Shown piece after piece: positions 33,618 to 41,837 of a stretch of DNA of 64,000 nucleotides; position 1 is the stretch's first letter, and each line of letters begins with the position of its first letter. The stretch is from assembly GCF_011009555.1 (NCBI RefSeq), contig NZ_QXHD01000004.1, positions 7,557,219 to 7,621,218 on the forward strand, read 5' to 3'. This DNA is from Adonisia turfae CCMR0081. GTDB lineage: Bacteria; Cyanobacteriota; Cyanobacteriia; Phormidesmidales; Phormidesmidaceae. The notes below the pieces were generated by a model. That model saw nothing but the letters and a program-made list of their open reading frames with translations. It had not been told where the DNA came from and did not search any database. Position numbers and translations under genes: made by a program.

Positions 33618-35563
33618 GTATCCAAATCTTAGATATTGTCCTTTACTCAAGGCAAGGAGAGCGACGCCTATTATCACTTCGGCCTGGAGTAGTAAATATC
33701 ATTACCGGTGACTCGAAAACTGGTAAATCAGCGTTGATCAATGTGGTTGATTACTGTCTCGGTAGCTCATCGTGTGCCGTGCCTGAAGGAGTTATCCGGA
33801 ATAATGTTAGCTGGTATGGATTGCGTCTCACAGATGGTTTAGCGGAACATTTTATTGCACGGCGTGCACCTGATCTTGGTAGGACAACCACCTCAGATGC
33901 TTATTATGCTGTGGGTTCAACAGTAGCTATTCCGACAGCAGATGTGCTGTCAGTGACAACTAATATTGGCACGATTATCGAGCGTCTTAGAAGTGTGGTC
34001 GGTATTGAGCTTAATGTCCATGAGCCTGCCGAAGGGCAAACTCGCCCCCCACTTACTACGACACTACGTCATGCTCTCGCGTTTGTGTTCCAACCTCAGA
34101 ATGAAATTAGCCAGCCTGGTTTTTTGTTTCATGGACAAAGCGACAATTTTACGGCTCAAGCTATTAAGGATACTTTGCCATATTTCCTAGGCGTAGTAGA
34201 TGATGACTATGTTACAGGCAAGGCAACACTCAAGGAATTGCGTCGCCTCTTACGAGAAAAGGAAAGGATATTGGCTCGACGTGAGGCTGTAGCCATCGGA
34301 GGGCTCAGTGATGCAGCAGCTCTGCTTTCAGAGGCAAGGGATACTGGGCTTATCACACTGGATATTGTTCCTGACTCCTGGGAGGATGCTATTGAGGTAC
34401 TACATACAGCAGTAAATGCTTCGCCAGAAGAGCAGCTTACTCGTTATGAAGAGAGTACTGATCAGGCAGAATTATTAAGGTTGAATGAGGAACGTGCTGA
34501 GCTAAAGCAACAACTTGCTCTACAGCAAGGTGATTTAGATGCTATGCGAGCACTACTCACTGACGAAAGTCTTTTTGCACACGAGTCAACTGAACAGGTT
34601 TCTCGAATGAGGAGTCTACAGCTTTTCTCTTCCTCAGAAGAACCATGCTGCCCATTATGTGATCAGCCTACAAATAATATCATTCCTTCTTCTGAAATCC
34701 TAGAGGCAGAAATACAGCGAGCTTCAGAACAGTTGGAGCGTGTTACCAGGCATACACCAGGATTAGAAGCACTAATAATTGAACAAGAGCAAAGGGTAAA
34801 CACAACTAAGAACCTTTTACAAGATAACCGAACTGCTCTTGAGGCTCTGCAACGTGCAGATGAAAGACTAATGGAATTACGAGATGCATCTTCTCGTAGG
34901 GCCTATGTTATCGGTCGTATCAGCCTGTTTCTTGAAACTCTTCCAGAAATTGCCAATGATTCCGAGTTGCGAGCCGAGATATCTACACTTCAGCAAGAAG
35001 TTGAACAATTGGAGTCAGATCTTAGTGCTGAAAATTTTCAGGAAAGATTAGACTCCATTTTATCCGTTCTCTCAAGGGACTTAACCCAATGGGCTGAGCA
35101 TCTTGACCTTGAGCATCAGGGCAATCCATTTCGTCTAGACCTTCGACATTTACAAATAGTAGCAGATGCAAATACAGGTCCAATAAGGATGGACCGCATG
35201 GGAAGTGGGGCTAATTGGTTAGGCTGTCATCTGATAGCACACCTTGCTCTCCACAAGTGGTTTGTACGCATGTCTAAACCAGTTCCACGTTTTCTATTTT
35301 TGGATCAACCTTCACAAGTTTATTTCCCACCGGAACAAGATAGTGATGGTTCTTTGACAAATCTTGATAATGCAGACCGTTTGGCTGTTATTCAGCTATT
35401 TGAGCTAATACGAAATATTGTGGAAGAACTCTCTCCTAACTTACAAGTCATTATCACTGAACACGCTGACATAACAGAGGATTGGTATCAGACGTCTGTA
35501 ATAGAGCGATGGCGAAATGGAAATGCACTGATTCCAACTGATTGGATATCCTCTCAAAACTAG
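33614..35563 (+). CDS. ABC-3C ATPase (DUF3732-type, SMC/RecN-like)
   Basis: 649 residues from a TTG at 33614. I chose this start because GGGGAG lies 7 nt upstream and the TTGA overlaps the previous stop; a TTG at 33599 is also in frame. Walker A is GDSKTGKS (about residues 28-35). A long coiled coil (about 195-480) is interrupted at its tip by CPLC (in EEPCCPLCDQPTNN), a zinc-hook-like turn as in Rad50. The C-terminal half has the signature region and Walker B RFLFLDQPSQVYFPP. It ends with a His-switch-like ITEHAD. It should dimerise on ATP and control the effector. Confidence 0.9.
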   Translation: MSIQILDIVLYSRQGERRLLSLRPGVVNIITGDSKTGKSALINVVDYCLGSSSCAVPEGVIRNNVSWYGLRLTDGLAEHFIARRAPDLGRTTTSDAYYAVGSTVAIPTADVLSVTTNIGTIIERLRSVVGIELNVHEPAEGQTRPPLTTTLRHALAFVFQPQNEISQPGFLFHGQSDNFTAQAIKDTLPYFLGVVDDDYVTGKATLKELRRLLREKERILARREAVAIGGLSDAAALLSEARDTGLITLDIVPDSWEDAIEVLHTAVNASPEEQLTRYEESTDQAELLRLNEERAELKQQLALQQGDLDAMRALLTDESLFAHESTEQVSRMRSLQLFSSSEEPCCPLCDQPTNNIIPSSEILEAEIQRASEQLERVTRHTPGLEALIIEQEQRVNTTKNLLQDNRTALEALQRADERLMELRDASSRRAYVIGRISLFLETLPEIANDSELRAEISTLQQEVEQLESDLSAENFQERLDSILSVLSRDLTQWAEHLDLEHQGNPFRLDLRHLQIVADANTGPIRMDRMGSGANWLGCHLIAHLALHKWFVRMSKPVPRFLFLDQPSQVYFPPEQDSDGSLTNLDNADRLAVIQLFELIRNIVEELSPNLQVIITEHADITEDWYQTSVIERWRNGNALIPTDWISSQN

Positions 35564-35655
35564 CTACTGAAGAGTTGTCATGAGGCAATGGCCTGCGCTG
35601 TTAGAGGCGATGAAAAGTTGAGATCACTCCCTGCCAGATTCATTTTAGCTTTCTC

Positions 35656-35672
35656 AGGGGGCATTGCCCCCT
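35656..35672. repeat. AGGGGGCA-T-TGCCCCCT palindrome
   Basis: A perfect 8-bp inverted repeat with a 1-nt centre. It is very similar to the palindrome upstream of the relaxase at 754-767, and marks the return from AT-rich cargo to GC-richer backbone-like DNA. Confidence 0.6.
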
Positions 35673-35713
35673 CGCGCACCCAAGAAAAATAGCCCCGGCC
35701 CGTGTTGCTGCGC

Positions 35714-35740
35714 TGCCCGCGCCAGCCGGGCAATTTTTCT
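35714..35740 (+). terminator. Rho-independent terminator after the ABC-3C operon
   Basis: TGCCCG (35714-35719), 7-nt loop and CGGGCA (35727-35732) are followed by ATTTTTCT on the plus strand. It lies 151 bp after the ATPase stop codon, the only gene that would need it. Confidence 0.6.
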
Positions 35741-35805
35741 ATGGCCTTGCTTCCCCCACTCTCGCCGAGGGGCAAGGGTTCAGGACGGGACCTGAACCTG
35801 CCCAT

Positions 35806-36000
35806 CTATTCGGGGTTTTCTTCCCTATGGGCTGGTGTCGGAATCTGTGGCTGTGGTAAGTGCTGTGCGGCATCGCGCACCATGGCCGCAGAACCTGTCT
35901 GCGTGTCATCAATTATGGTCGCAGCTGCCAGCACCGTATTGATCACCGGTTTAATTGGCCGGTCGGCTGGTTGCGGCTCAGAAGAAAGGATTTTATCCAT
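35806..36000 (-). other. Possible small protein overlapping the methyltransferase-like gene start
   Basis: 64 codons from an ATG at 36000: MDKILSSEPQPADRPIKPVI... ending HREENPE. The composition (Pro, Ala, Gln, Thr) is more protein-like than chance, but its start overlaps the divergent ATG at 35999 and I see no ribosome-binding site. It may be a remnant of a backbone gene cut when the cargo was inserted. Confidence 0.25.
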
Positions 36001-36994
36001 GTCGTCGATTTCGTCGCTCGGTAAGGAGTTTGTTAAGACCTTAAACAGCATCAGCCAGAGTCACAGCAAGGGAAATGTGTTTAGTGATTGGTTAGAAATT
36101 GCTGCCATTACCCTGCATCAGCTTCCTTATCATAGCGGCGATTTCCCAAAGGACGAGACATTTGAAGCGCTAGAGGCCACCTACCTCGACCGGATCAAAA
36201 GATATAGCCGTGACGAGGTCGCAGCCCTCACCAAGATGTTTAGTTTGACGCTCATGGCTCACAGCCAAGAGGCCGGGGATTTTCTGGGTGCGATCGCATC
36301 CGAACAAGAACTATTGAATACCAGCTCAGGCGGCCAGTTCTTCACGCCTTATGACCTCTGCCGAGCTATAGCCAAGATGACGCTACATGATGCCCAGACT
36401 ATCTATGAGGAAAAAGGTCTGATTACTGTCAGTGAACCGGCATGTGGTGGTGGAGCTATGGTTATTGCTTGTGCCGAAGAACTGAAGGAGCAAGGGTTAG
36501 ATCCACGTTCCTGCGTTCAGTTCGATTGCATTGATGTCAGTCGGGATGCATTCAATATGACCTATATCCAGCTGTCAGCACTGGACCTGCAAGCCGTTGT
36601 TCGTCATGGCAATACCCTCAGCAACGAAATGTGGGAATCTCGCCCAACCCCACAGCTGCGGTATTTTGACCAGTGGCTGAAAGAGCAACAATCCTGGCAT
36701 CGATTGGAGCAATTAAGGGAATTGTTTATCAATCCCGAGGCTTTCTTTGCTGAGGAGACAACATTTACAGATCAAGAGAATGCCGACAAATCAGCCCCGG
36801 CAATGTTTAAAGAGCCCCAGACTAGAACTGATAAGCAAGCAGAGCAACCGTCCTTATTCGATATGGATACTTTTGCCGATGTTACATCAGCGGAGAGCAA
36901 ACAGCCACGACCTCGCCGTCAGGCCGATATAACTCTGCCACAGCCAGGTCAGCAAATGGACCTGTTTTCTAACGACATCAATGTTCAGGAGTAA
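35999..36994 (+). CDS. N6-adenine methyltransferase-like protein without NPPY motif
   Basis: 331 residues. The start is the ATG at 35999, preceded by AAAGGA; the frame is open about 100 codons upstream but crosses the terminator and palindrome. It has an HsdM-type N-terminal helical domain, then GGQFFTPYDLCRAIAKM (the QFFTP motif of N6 methyltransferases) and SEPACGGGAMVIA (SAM-binding motif I), followed by FDCIDVSRDAFNMTYIQLSAL. The region after it, where NPP(Y/F) should be, reads HGNTLSNEMWESRPTPQ instead. Proteins like this are frequent on conjugative elements. It is probably a non-canonical or inactive methyltransferase that may shield transferred DNA. Its acidic C-terminal half is disordered. 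Confidence 0.85.
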   Translation: MSSISSLGKEFVKTLNSISQSHSKGNVFSDWLEIAAITLHQLPYHSGDFPKDETFEALEATYLDRIKRYSRDEVAALTKMFSLTLMAHSQEAGDFLGAIASEQELLNTSSGGQFFTPYDLCRAIAKMTLHDAQTIYEEKGLITVSEPACGGGAMVIACAEELKEQGLDPRSCVQFDCIDVSRDAFNMTYIQLSALDLQAVVRHGNTLSNEMWESRPTPQLRYFDQWLKEQQSWHRLEQLRELFINPEAFFAEETTFTDQENADKSAPAMFKEPQTRTDKQAEQPSLFDMDTFADVTSAESKQPRPRRQADITLPQPGQQMDLFSNDINVQE

Positions 36995-37188
36995 ATTGAG
37001 ATCGCACCTTACATTCAGGCTTACTTACAACAACTCAACTCTCACCGCGATCAACTGATTTATGGTCTTGGCTAAAATAATCCGATTATCTGAGGCATCC
37101 CAAATATGTTCTGCAAACCACCGACATAAATAATGCTTTGCACTTCATCTCAATTTGCTTAGCCTCTCGCCAAAACTTGAGAGGCAAA

Positions 37189-37749
37189 ATGCTTTCGGAT
37201 TTAGATATTAGCCAGCTCTCTGCATTACTGATGGTGGCGCTGACACTGATCATCACTGTGGCCAACATCCTACTGTGGCTCTCAACCCGCCGAACCATTG
37301 CGCTACAAATCAAAAGCAACTACAGCCTCAATCATCAAGCCATCGTGATGGGGCATCGAGACCTATTTCTGGGCCTTCTGCAACAGCATGACATCCTAAA
37401 AAAATTCGCTGACGCCAATGACCTGGACATTGATACGTGGGAAATCCAGATCATCTCCTCCTTCTTTATCAATCAAGCCTTTGTGCACTACTTAAACTTC
37501 ACCAATGGAACCATTGACGCGTCTTATTTAGAGGGCTTTAAGCAAAATGCTGGCGAGATCCTGGCCTTGCCAACTGTGCAGACCCACTGGCAACTTGCAA
37601 AAACCGGCTACTCCGTATCATTCCGCCGGTTTGTTGAAGAGGAGCTGATGTCAGCAGCGGCGGCTTCGTCATCAGAATCAGTAGAACCCTCTTCTGCTGC
37701 TAACAGTTGCAGCGCAGACGACTTGGGAGAACCATCCCCATTGAGATAG
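37189..37749 (+). CDS. Single-pass membrane protein, function unknown
   Basis: 186 residues from the ATG at 37189, which follows GAGGC by 4 nt (an upstream in-frame ATG at 37138 is weaker). There is one transmembrane helix near the N-terminus (LSALLMVALTLIITVANILL), then a soluble helical domain with LNHQAIVMGHRDLFLGLLQ. Family not recognised. The last about 47 codons overlap the convergent recombinase gene (37,608-38,324), so the two C-termini are encoded by opposite strands of the same DNA. Confidence 0.6.
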   Translation: MLSDLDISQLSALLMVALTLIITVANILLWLSTRRTIALQIKSNYSLNHQAIVMGHRDLFLGLLQQHDILKKFADANDLDIDTWEIQIISSFFINQAFVHYLNFTNGTIDASYLEGFKQNAGEILALPTVQTHWQLAKTGYSVSFRRFVEEELMSAAAASSSESVEPSSAANSCSADDLGEPSPLR

Positions 37750-38324
37750 GTATATAGCGAACTGCGCGTCACACCAAGCGTCTCAGCAATTTTGGTGACA
37801 CTCATATCTGAATTCGCCATGTAAGCCATAGCTTGGCGGATAATACCGGCGGTCATTTTACGTTTCGGGCCAAACGCCTGTCCCCGCGCCCGCGCCGCCG
37901 CAATACCCTGCTCTCTAGCGGCACGGACAGTGCGATCCTCAAACTCAACTAACGCTTCAATGACAGCAGTAACAAGGGAGAGGCGCAGCTGCGCCGTGTC
38001 AATAATGGCGGCTTTACCGGTCAGAACTCTAAGACCAACCTGCCGCGCGGCAAGGTCTTGCAAAACCGCTAACAGGTTACTGCGACCATGGGCCAGGCTA
38101 TCAAGATACGGAGTAACAAGGATGTCAGCGGCCTTCAAAGCCTGCAAACAACGCTCCAGCTGTGGACGTGGCCCGCGATAGACACAGCCTACATCCTGAT
38201 AAATGTGCTCAGCGACAACACCAGCGCCTAACAGCGCTTGGTACTGATGCTCATATTCGCCCTGATCATCAGCCGCTGACGTCCAGATATATCCAACAAG
38301 CACCAGTATCCCCCCAGTGCTCAA
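37608..38324 (-). CDS. Serine recombinase (resolvase/invertase type)
   Basis: 238 residues. The N-terminal catalytic domain starts LVGYIWTSAADDQGEYEHQ, where TSAADDQ takes the place of the usual RVSTxxQ; the nucleophilic Ser is kept, but the preceding Arg-Val is replaced. Later landmarks are YQDVGCVYRGPRPQLERCL, ADILVTPYLDSLAHGRSNLL and VIEALVEFEDRTVRAAREQG (the E helix). A C-terminal helix-turn-helix (MSVTKIAETLGVTRSSLYTYL) binds DNA. A Ser/Asp-rich tail overlaps the convergent gene. It probably resolves or inverts DNA of the mobile element. Confidence 0.88.
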   Translation of the reverse strand: MSTGGILVLVGYIWTSAADDQGEYEHQYQALLGAGVVAEHIYQDVGCVYRGPRPQLERCLQALKAADILVTPYLDSLAHGRSNLLAVLQDLAARQVGLRVLTGKAAIIDTAQLRLSLVTAVIEALVEFEDRTVRAAREQGIAAARARGQAFGPKRKMTAGIIRQAMAYMANSDMSVTKIAETLGVTRSSLYTYLNGDGSPKSSALQLLAAEEGSTDSDDEAAAADISSSSTNRRNDTE

Positions 38325-38396
38325 AATCGCTTTGTGGCAAAGCTTTAGCGTTGTTACTGTAGCGGCTCAGGGGGGGGGAAATGCGTGAAGTGCTCA

Positions 38397-38451
38397 AATC
38401 CGTCAACAATTACCCTACTTATTGACGGATTAGTAATAAGCCCCCTATAGT
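38397..38451 (+). promoter_or_regulatory. Promoter with 10-bp inverted repeat over the -35
   Basis: AATCCGTCAA (38397-38406) and TTGACGGATT (38422-38431) form a perfect 10-bp inverted repeat with a 15-bp spacer. The second arm contains TTGACG (-35, 38422-38427), followed by 18 bp and TATAGT (-10, 38446-38451), driving the 65-aa gene at 38,511. The 35-bp symmetric element may also be a recombination or operator site for the serine recombinase encoded on the other side. Confidence 0.55.
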
Positions 38452-38510
38452 AATGACGTCCCCCCTTCAGTCGTTTTATCTACGCCTTGCCCCAAGGTGA
38501 AGGAGTCCCC

Positions 38511-38708
38511 ATGCCTGAAAAACTAGAAATTATCGCCAAACCCTGTGGCAGCGCTACCTGCCCCACGCTGTATAAGGACGGACAAGGTCGTCTGTTCCTG
38601 CAAGGAAACCAGCTCAACGTCACTGACAAGCAAGATGTTGCCTTGGGTGATGGTGAAGCAGTGGTTGAAATTGATGCAAGCTTGCTTGACGCCCTTCGCG
38701 CACTGTAG
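38511..38708 (+). CDS. Small conserved-looking protein, function unknown
   Basis: 65 residues. AAGGAG lies 6 nt before the ATG at 38511, and the promoter described above lies upstream. The sequence (KPCGSATCPTLYKDGQGRL, then LFLQGNQLNV) contains two Cys and a compact beta-rich pattern seen in small proteins of several phyla, often near HTH regulators, but I cannot name the family. Confidence 0.6.
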   Translation: MPEKLEIIAKPCGSATCPTLYKDGQGRLFLQGNQLNVTDKQDVALGDGEAVVEIDASLLDALRAL

Positions 38709-38947
38709 CGCCAGACAATAAAGCACAGGAGGATCTGACCTCCTGTGCATATGTAATTGAGTAAAGTATCCATTTCTTGGTTTCAAGAAGTGGACAGGTT
38801 TTGTATGGATGCCCCGCTAGTAGCGGGGCTATTAGTTTGTGCTATGACTTGCTGCACAAATAGAACTTTGGGCTGTGATGATTACTTTGGTACTGGTGTT
38901 CTATCTTGCTAGAATTCACCAATCTGTGAGCATCAAAAATCTGCCTC

Positions 38948-40015
38948 ATGCCTTCGCAACCTCCTCTATTTCCAGTAGATGCCTATGAAAGCTTCTTAGC
39001 CGATTTGAAGGAGCGCATTCGCACAGCACAAGTTAGAGCATCGCTGGCCGTTAATCAGGAACTGATCCTGTTGTATTGGCGGATTGGCAACGATATCCTG
39101 ATGCGCCAGCGGCAGGAACGATGGGGCAGCAAAGTCATTGACCGGCTATCGAAAGACCTTAAGCATTCTTTCCCTGATATCAAAGGGTTTTCATCACGCA
39201 ATCTCAAATACATGCGGGCCTTTGCTGAAGCATGGCCAGATCAGCAATTTGTGCACCAGTCTGGTGCACAAATTCCCTGGAAGCATAACTGCATCATTCT
39301 CGATAAGCTCAAAGACCCGAATGAACGACTTTGGTATATCCAGAAAACTATCGAAAATGGCTGGAGTCGCAACATCCTAGCCATCCAAATCGATACACGT
39401 TTGTATCAGCGGCAAGGGACTGCGATCACAAATTTTGAGCAAACCTTACCTAAACCGCAATCGGAGTTGGCCCAGGAAGTTATCAAAGACCCCTACAATT
39501 TTGACTTTCTTACCCTTGGCCAAGATGCTCTAGAACGTGATTTAGAACGTGGCCTACTGGGACACATTCGAGATTTTCTACTGGAATTAGGCCTGGGCTT
39601 TGCTTTTGTGGGCAGTCAATATCCAGTGGTTGTTGACGACAAAGAATATAGGCTGGATTTGCTGTTCTACCATACGCGCCTGCACTGTTACATCGTTATC
39701 GACTTGAAGATGAGGGAGTTCGAACCAGAGTTTTCGGGAAAAATGAATTTCTATGTCTCAGCCGTTGACTACCATCTACGGACAGAAGGTGACAATCAAA
39801 CCATAGGCATCATTTTGTGCCGCAGTAAGCGAACGACGACGGTAGAGTTTGCGCTCCAAGATCTGCAAAAACCGATCGGCGTTTCCACATACCGTTTGAG
39901 TGATGAACTCCCTGAAGCCCTCAAAAGTAATCTGCCGACGATTGAGCAGTTAGAGATGGAGCTAGAGACGGCGGTCCAAGAAATTAAAGCTCAGGATAAT
40001 CAAACACCCACATAG
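38948..40015 (+). CDS. YhcG/DUF1016-type PDDEXK nuclease
   Basis: 355 residues. The N-terminal DUF1016_N domain (about 15-160) contains LAVNQELILLYWRIGNDI, RLSKDLKHSFPDIKGFSSRNLKYM-type residues and IPWKHNCIILDKLKD. The C-terminal nuclease domain (about 190-335) has the PD-(D/E)xK core: KEYRLDLLFYHTRLHCYIVIDLKMREF, with Asp in RLDLLF and DLK. Then GKMNFYVSAVDYHLR closes the fold. YhcG-like proteins are found near restriction systems and in mobile elements. A DNA cleavage function is family-based; its target is unknown. Confidence 0.9.
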   Translation: MPSQPPLFPVDAYESFLADLKERIRTAQVRASLAVNQELILLYWRIGNDILMRQRQERWGSKVIDRLSKDLKHSFPDIKGFSSRNLKYMRAFAEAWPDQQFVHQSGAQIPWKHNCIILDKLKDPNERLWYIQKTIENGWSRNILAIQIDTRLYQRQGTAITNFEQTLPKPQSELAQEVIKDPYNFDFLTLGQDALERDLERGLLGHIRDFLLELGLGFAFVGSQYPVVVDDKEYRLDLLFYHTRLHCYIVIDLKMREFEPEFSGKMNFYVSAVDYHLRTEGDNQTIGIILCRSKRTTTVEFALQDLQKPIGVSTYRLSDELPEALKSNLPTIEQLEMELETAVQEIKAQDNQTPT

Positions 40016-40566
40016 TCTAGATTTCATTTACCTTACCCAAAGAGGCCAAGGGTTCGTATATGCCTTAAATAATGCTCTGACTAAGAGTCGTGAAACTAAG
40101 CTTCTTGGTTACTGTGGCTTTATTGTCAATAACTGTTCACTTTTGGCAACCAAACCAATTGCCTACAAAAAACAACAAAAATACATGAACATTTGTAGTA
40201 TAAATAAAATGCTCACAATTAATTTAGTTATTATTTAGCAATAAAATACCTGTACCGAGTTGGCGTCAAAAGTAGTTAAACTCAAATCCCAATCGATAAA
40301 GCTCACAGAGCGCTGGAACGAACCAATCATTACTCTTTAGGCACGATCAGTATACAGCTGATATAGCTTATCTTTACTTTATTGGCAGGATAAATTCAAA
40401 CCTCTTCTTCCTTGATAGAAAAATTAAAATATTACATATTGAACTGCTAAAAAATGTTATTCAGAATCTTTCTAAAAAGCATTGACAGAGAAATCCCCTA
40501 TTTTTTAGGACTTTAAAGATTATCTAAATTCACAAAAGATTGTGTCTACAATGACCTCAAATTATC
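40016..40566. other. Intergenic region, nothing recognised
   Basis: About 550 bp, very AT-rich, between two rightward genes. No frame longer than about 40 codons looks coding. No repeat or RNA gene was recognised; the low GC suggests an insertion scar or horizontally acquired DNA. Confidence 0.4.
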
Positions 40567-41556
40567 ATGAATAAAACTTCAGAGATAATTATTAGAGCGG
40601 CGCTTTTTTTAGCAAGTGGATGGATTGTTAACCAATTACCAGAAATTGATGTTCTCTCAATTGAGTTGTCAAATGTCAATTTGTTTTTCATAGCTTTCTG
40701 TATAGCAATAATTTTAGCTGTTATTGAGAATAATTCATCGGATCAAAACAATGAAGAGGCTACAGACATCCTTAATGACGCAATTATCAAGATTTCTTAT
40801 GCATGCCTCTTAAGTCTAGCCCTATTCTTTTGCTCCAATATTTCCTCAGCTCCAAAGGGGTTTTCAAAAACTCTTCAATATTCTGCAGTAATTACTTTGG
40901 TGTGGGGCGTTGTAGTTACTGTGTTAAAAACAAAAGTAAGCTTTCGTACTAATCCTGAGGAATCTAGAGATATCTTATCTGAGACATTTCTCAGAGGCGA
41001 GGTTGTACTACTAAATGCTAGCCGTTCAGTCGTGCAACCAATTTCTGATATTATTCCTTCACATGGAGGATCAAAAATTCTCAGGAAAACTCTAGAAAGA
41101 CAATCTTATATTCAAGGAAAAATAAATGAATTGAGAAATAGATTTGAATACAGAAAACAAGCTTTTAACTACATGCGGCATATTGTAGATAGCAAATCTT
41201 TTTCTAGAGATATAAGCTTAATTACACTTGAAAAATATATTTCAACATCTAGCTCTTCAGATCTTTCTAATTCATTGAAAGAGCAATTTAGAATGCAGCT
41301 TAACTTACATTTTGAATCTATTGCGATATCTATAAAATTTGGACGTCCAAACGCTATCAATAAGATTTTGGAAAATTTTTCTAGCCAATGGGTTCTTGAC
41401 CCGAAGGTCTATGAAGAAGCTTTTTTGATAGCTAAGCAGCGTGTAAGAGCTGTAGCAATTCAAGACAAAGTCTCAATCGGAGCGATTGCACAAATTGAAC
41501 GTCATTTCGAATATCTTATTGAACAAATTCAACTAACAACTATAGCGGCTTACTAA
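40567..41556 (+). CDS. Membrane protein with cytosolic helical domain, function unknown
   Basis: 329 residues. Four hydrophobic segments are visible in the first 130 residues (AALFLASGWIVNQL, LFFIAFCIAIILAVI, YACLLSLALFFC, SAVITLVWGVVVTVL), then about 190 residues of helical, charged sequence. AT-rich coding and Ile/Asn/Lys-rich composition differ from the backbone genes, so it is probably recent cargo. Family not recognised. Its stop overlaps the stop of the convergent 94-aa gene by 4 nt. Confidence 0.65.
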   Translation: MNKTSEIIIRAALFLASGWIVNQLPEIDVLSIELSNVNLFFIAFCIAIILAVIENNSSDQNNEEATDILNDAIIKISYACLLSLALFFCSNISSAPKGFSKTLQYSAVITLVWGVVVTVLKTKVSFRTNPEESRDILSETFLRGEVVLLNASRSVVQPISDIIPSHGGSKILRKTLERQSYIQGKINELRNRFEYRKQAFNYMRHIVDSKSFSRDISLITLEKYISTSSSSDLSNSLKEQFRMQLNLHFESIAISIKFGRPNAINKILENFSSQWVLDPKVYEEAFLIAKQRVRAVAIQDKVSIGAIAQIERHFEYLIEQIQLTTIAAY

Positions 41557-41837
41557 AGTTCACCTCTCATATACTTTCTCATAGCCTCAGAAATGGCTAT
41601 GTCCTCTTGTCTATTAACCTCATTGGGTAATTTCTGACGTAACTTTCGAATTTCTTCCTTTGCTTTGCTCACGGAATCAGCAGTTTCAGCCAAAGTACTA
41701 GCTGGTTGCAATAAGTTTGACAAAAATTGTGCTGTAGTGTTCAGGTACTTTTCACTTTCCTCTAGATACTGCTCTACATCTTTAAGGAAATCATCGAGGC
41801 TATTAAATAGATAGTCATTTGATTTTGAGAAGGCCAT
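41553..41837 (-). CDS. Small coiled-coil protein, function unknown
   Basis: 94 residues, entirely helical: FNSLDDFLKDVEQYLEESEKY, then a second amphipathic helix (KAKEEIRKLRQKLPNE) and a short tail. No membrane segment. It converges on the 329-aa membrane gene with a 4-bp overlap. The heptad-like spacing suggests self-association or a partner role for a neighbour. Confidence 0.5.
   Translation of the reverse strand: MAFSKSNDYLFNSLDDFLKDVEQYLEESEKYLNTTAQFLSNLLQPASTLAETADSVSKAKEEIRKLRQKLPNEVNRQEDIAISEAMRKYMRGEL

Noticed and set aside
35702..35998. N-terminal extension of the methyltransferase-like protein
   Set aside because: It would run through an intrinsic terminator stem and lacks family similarity; a ribosome-binding site precedes the ATG at 35999.
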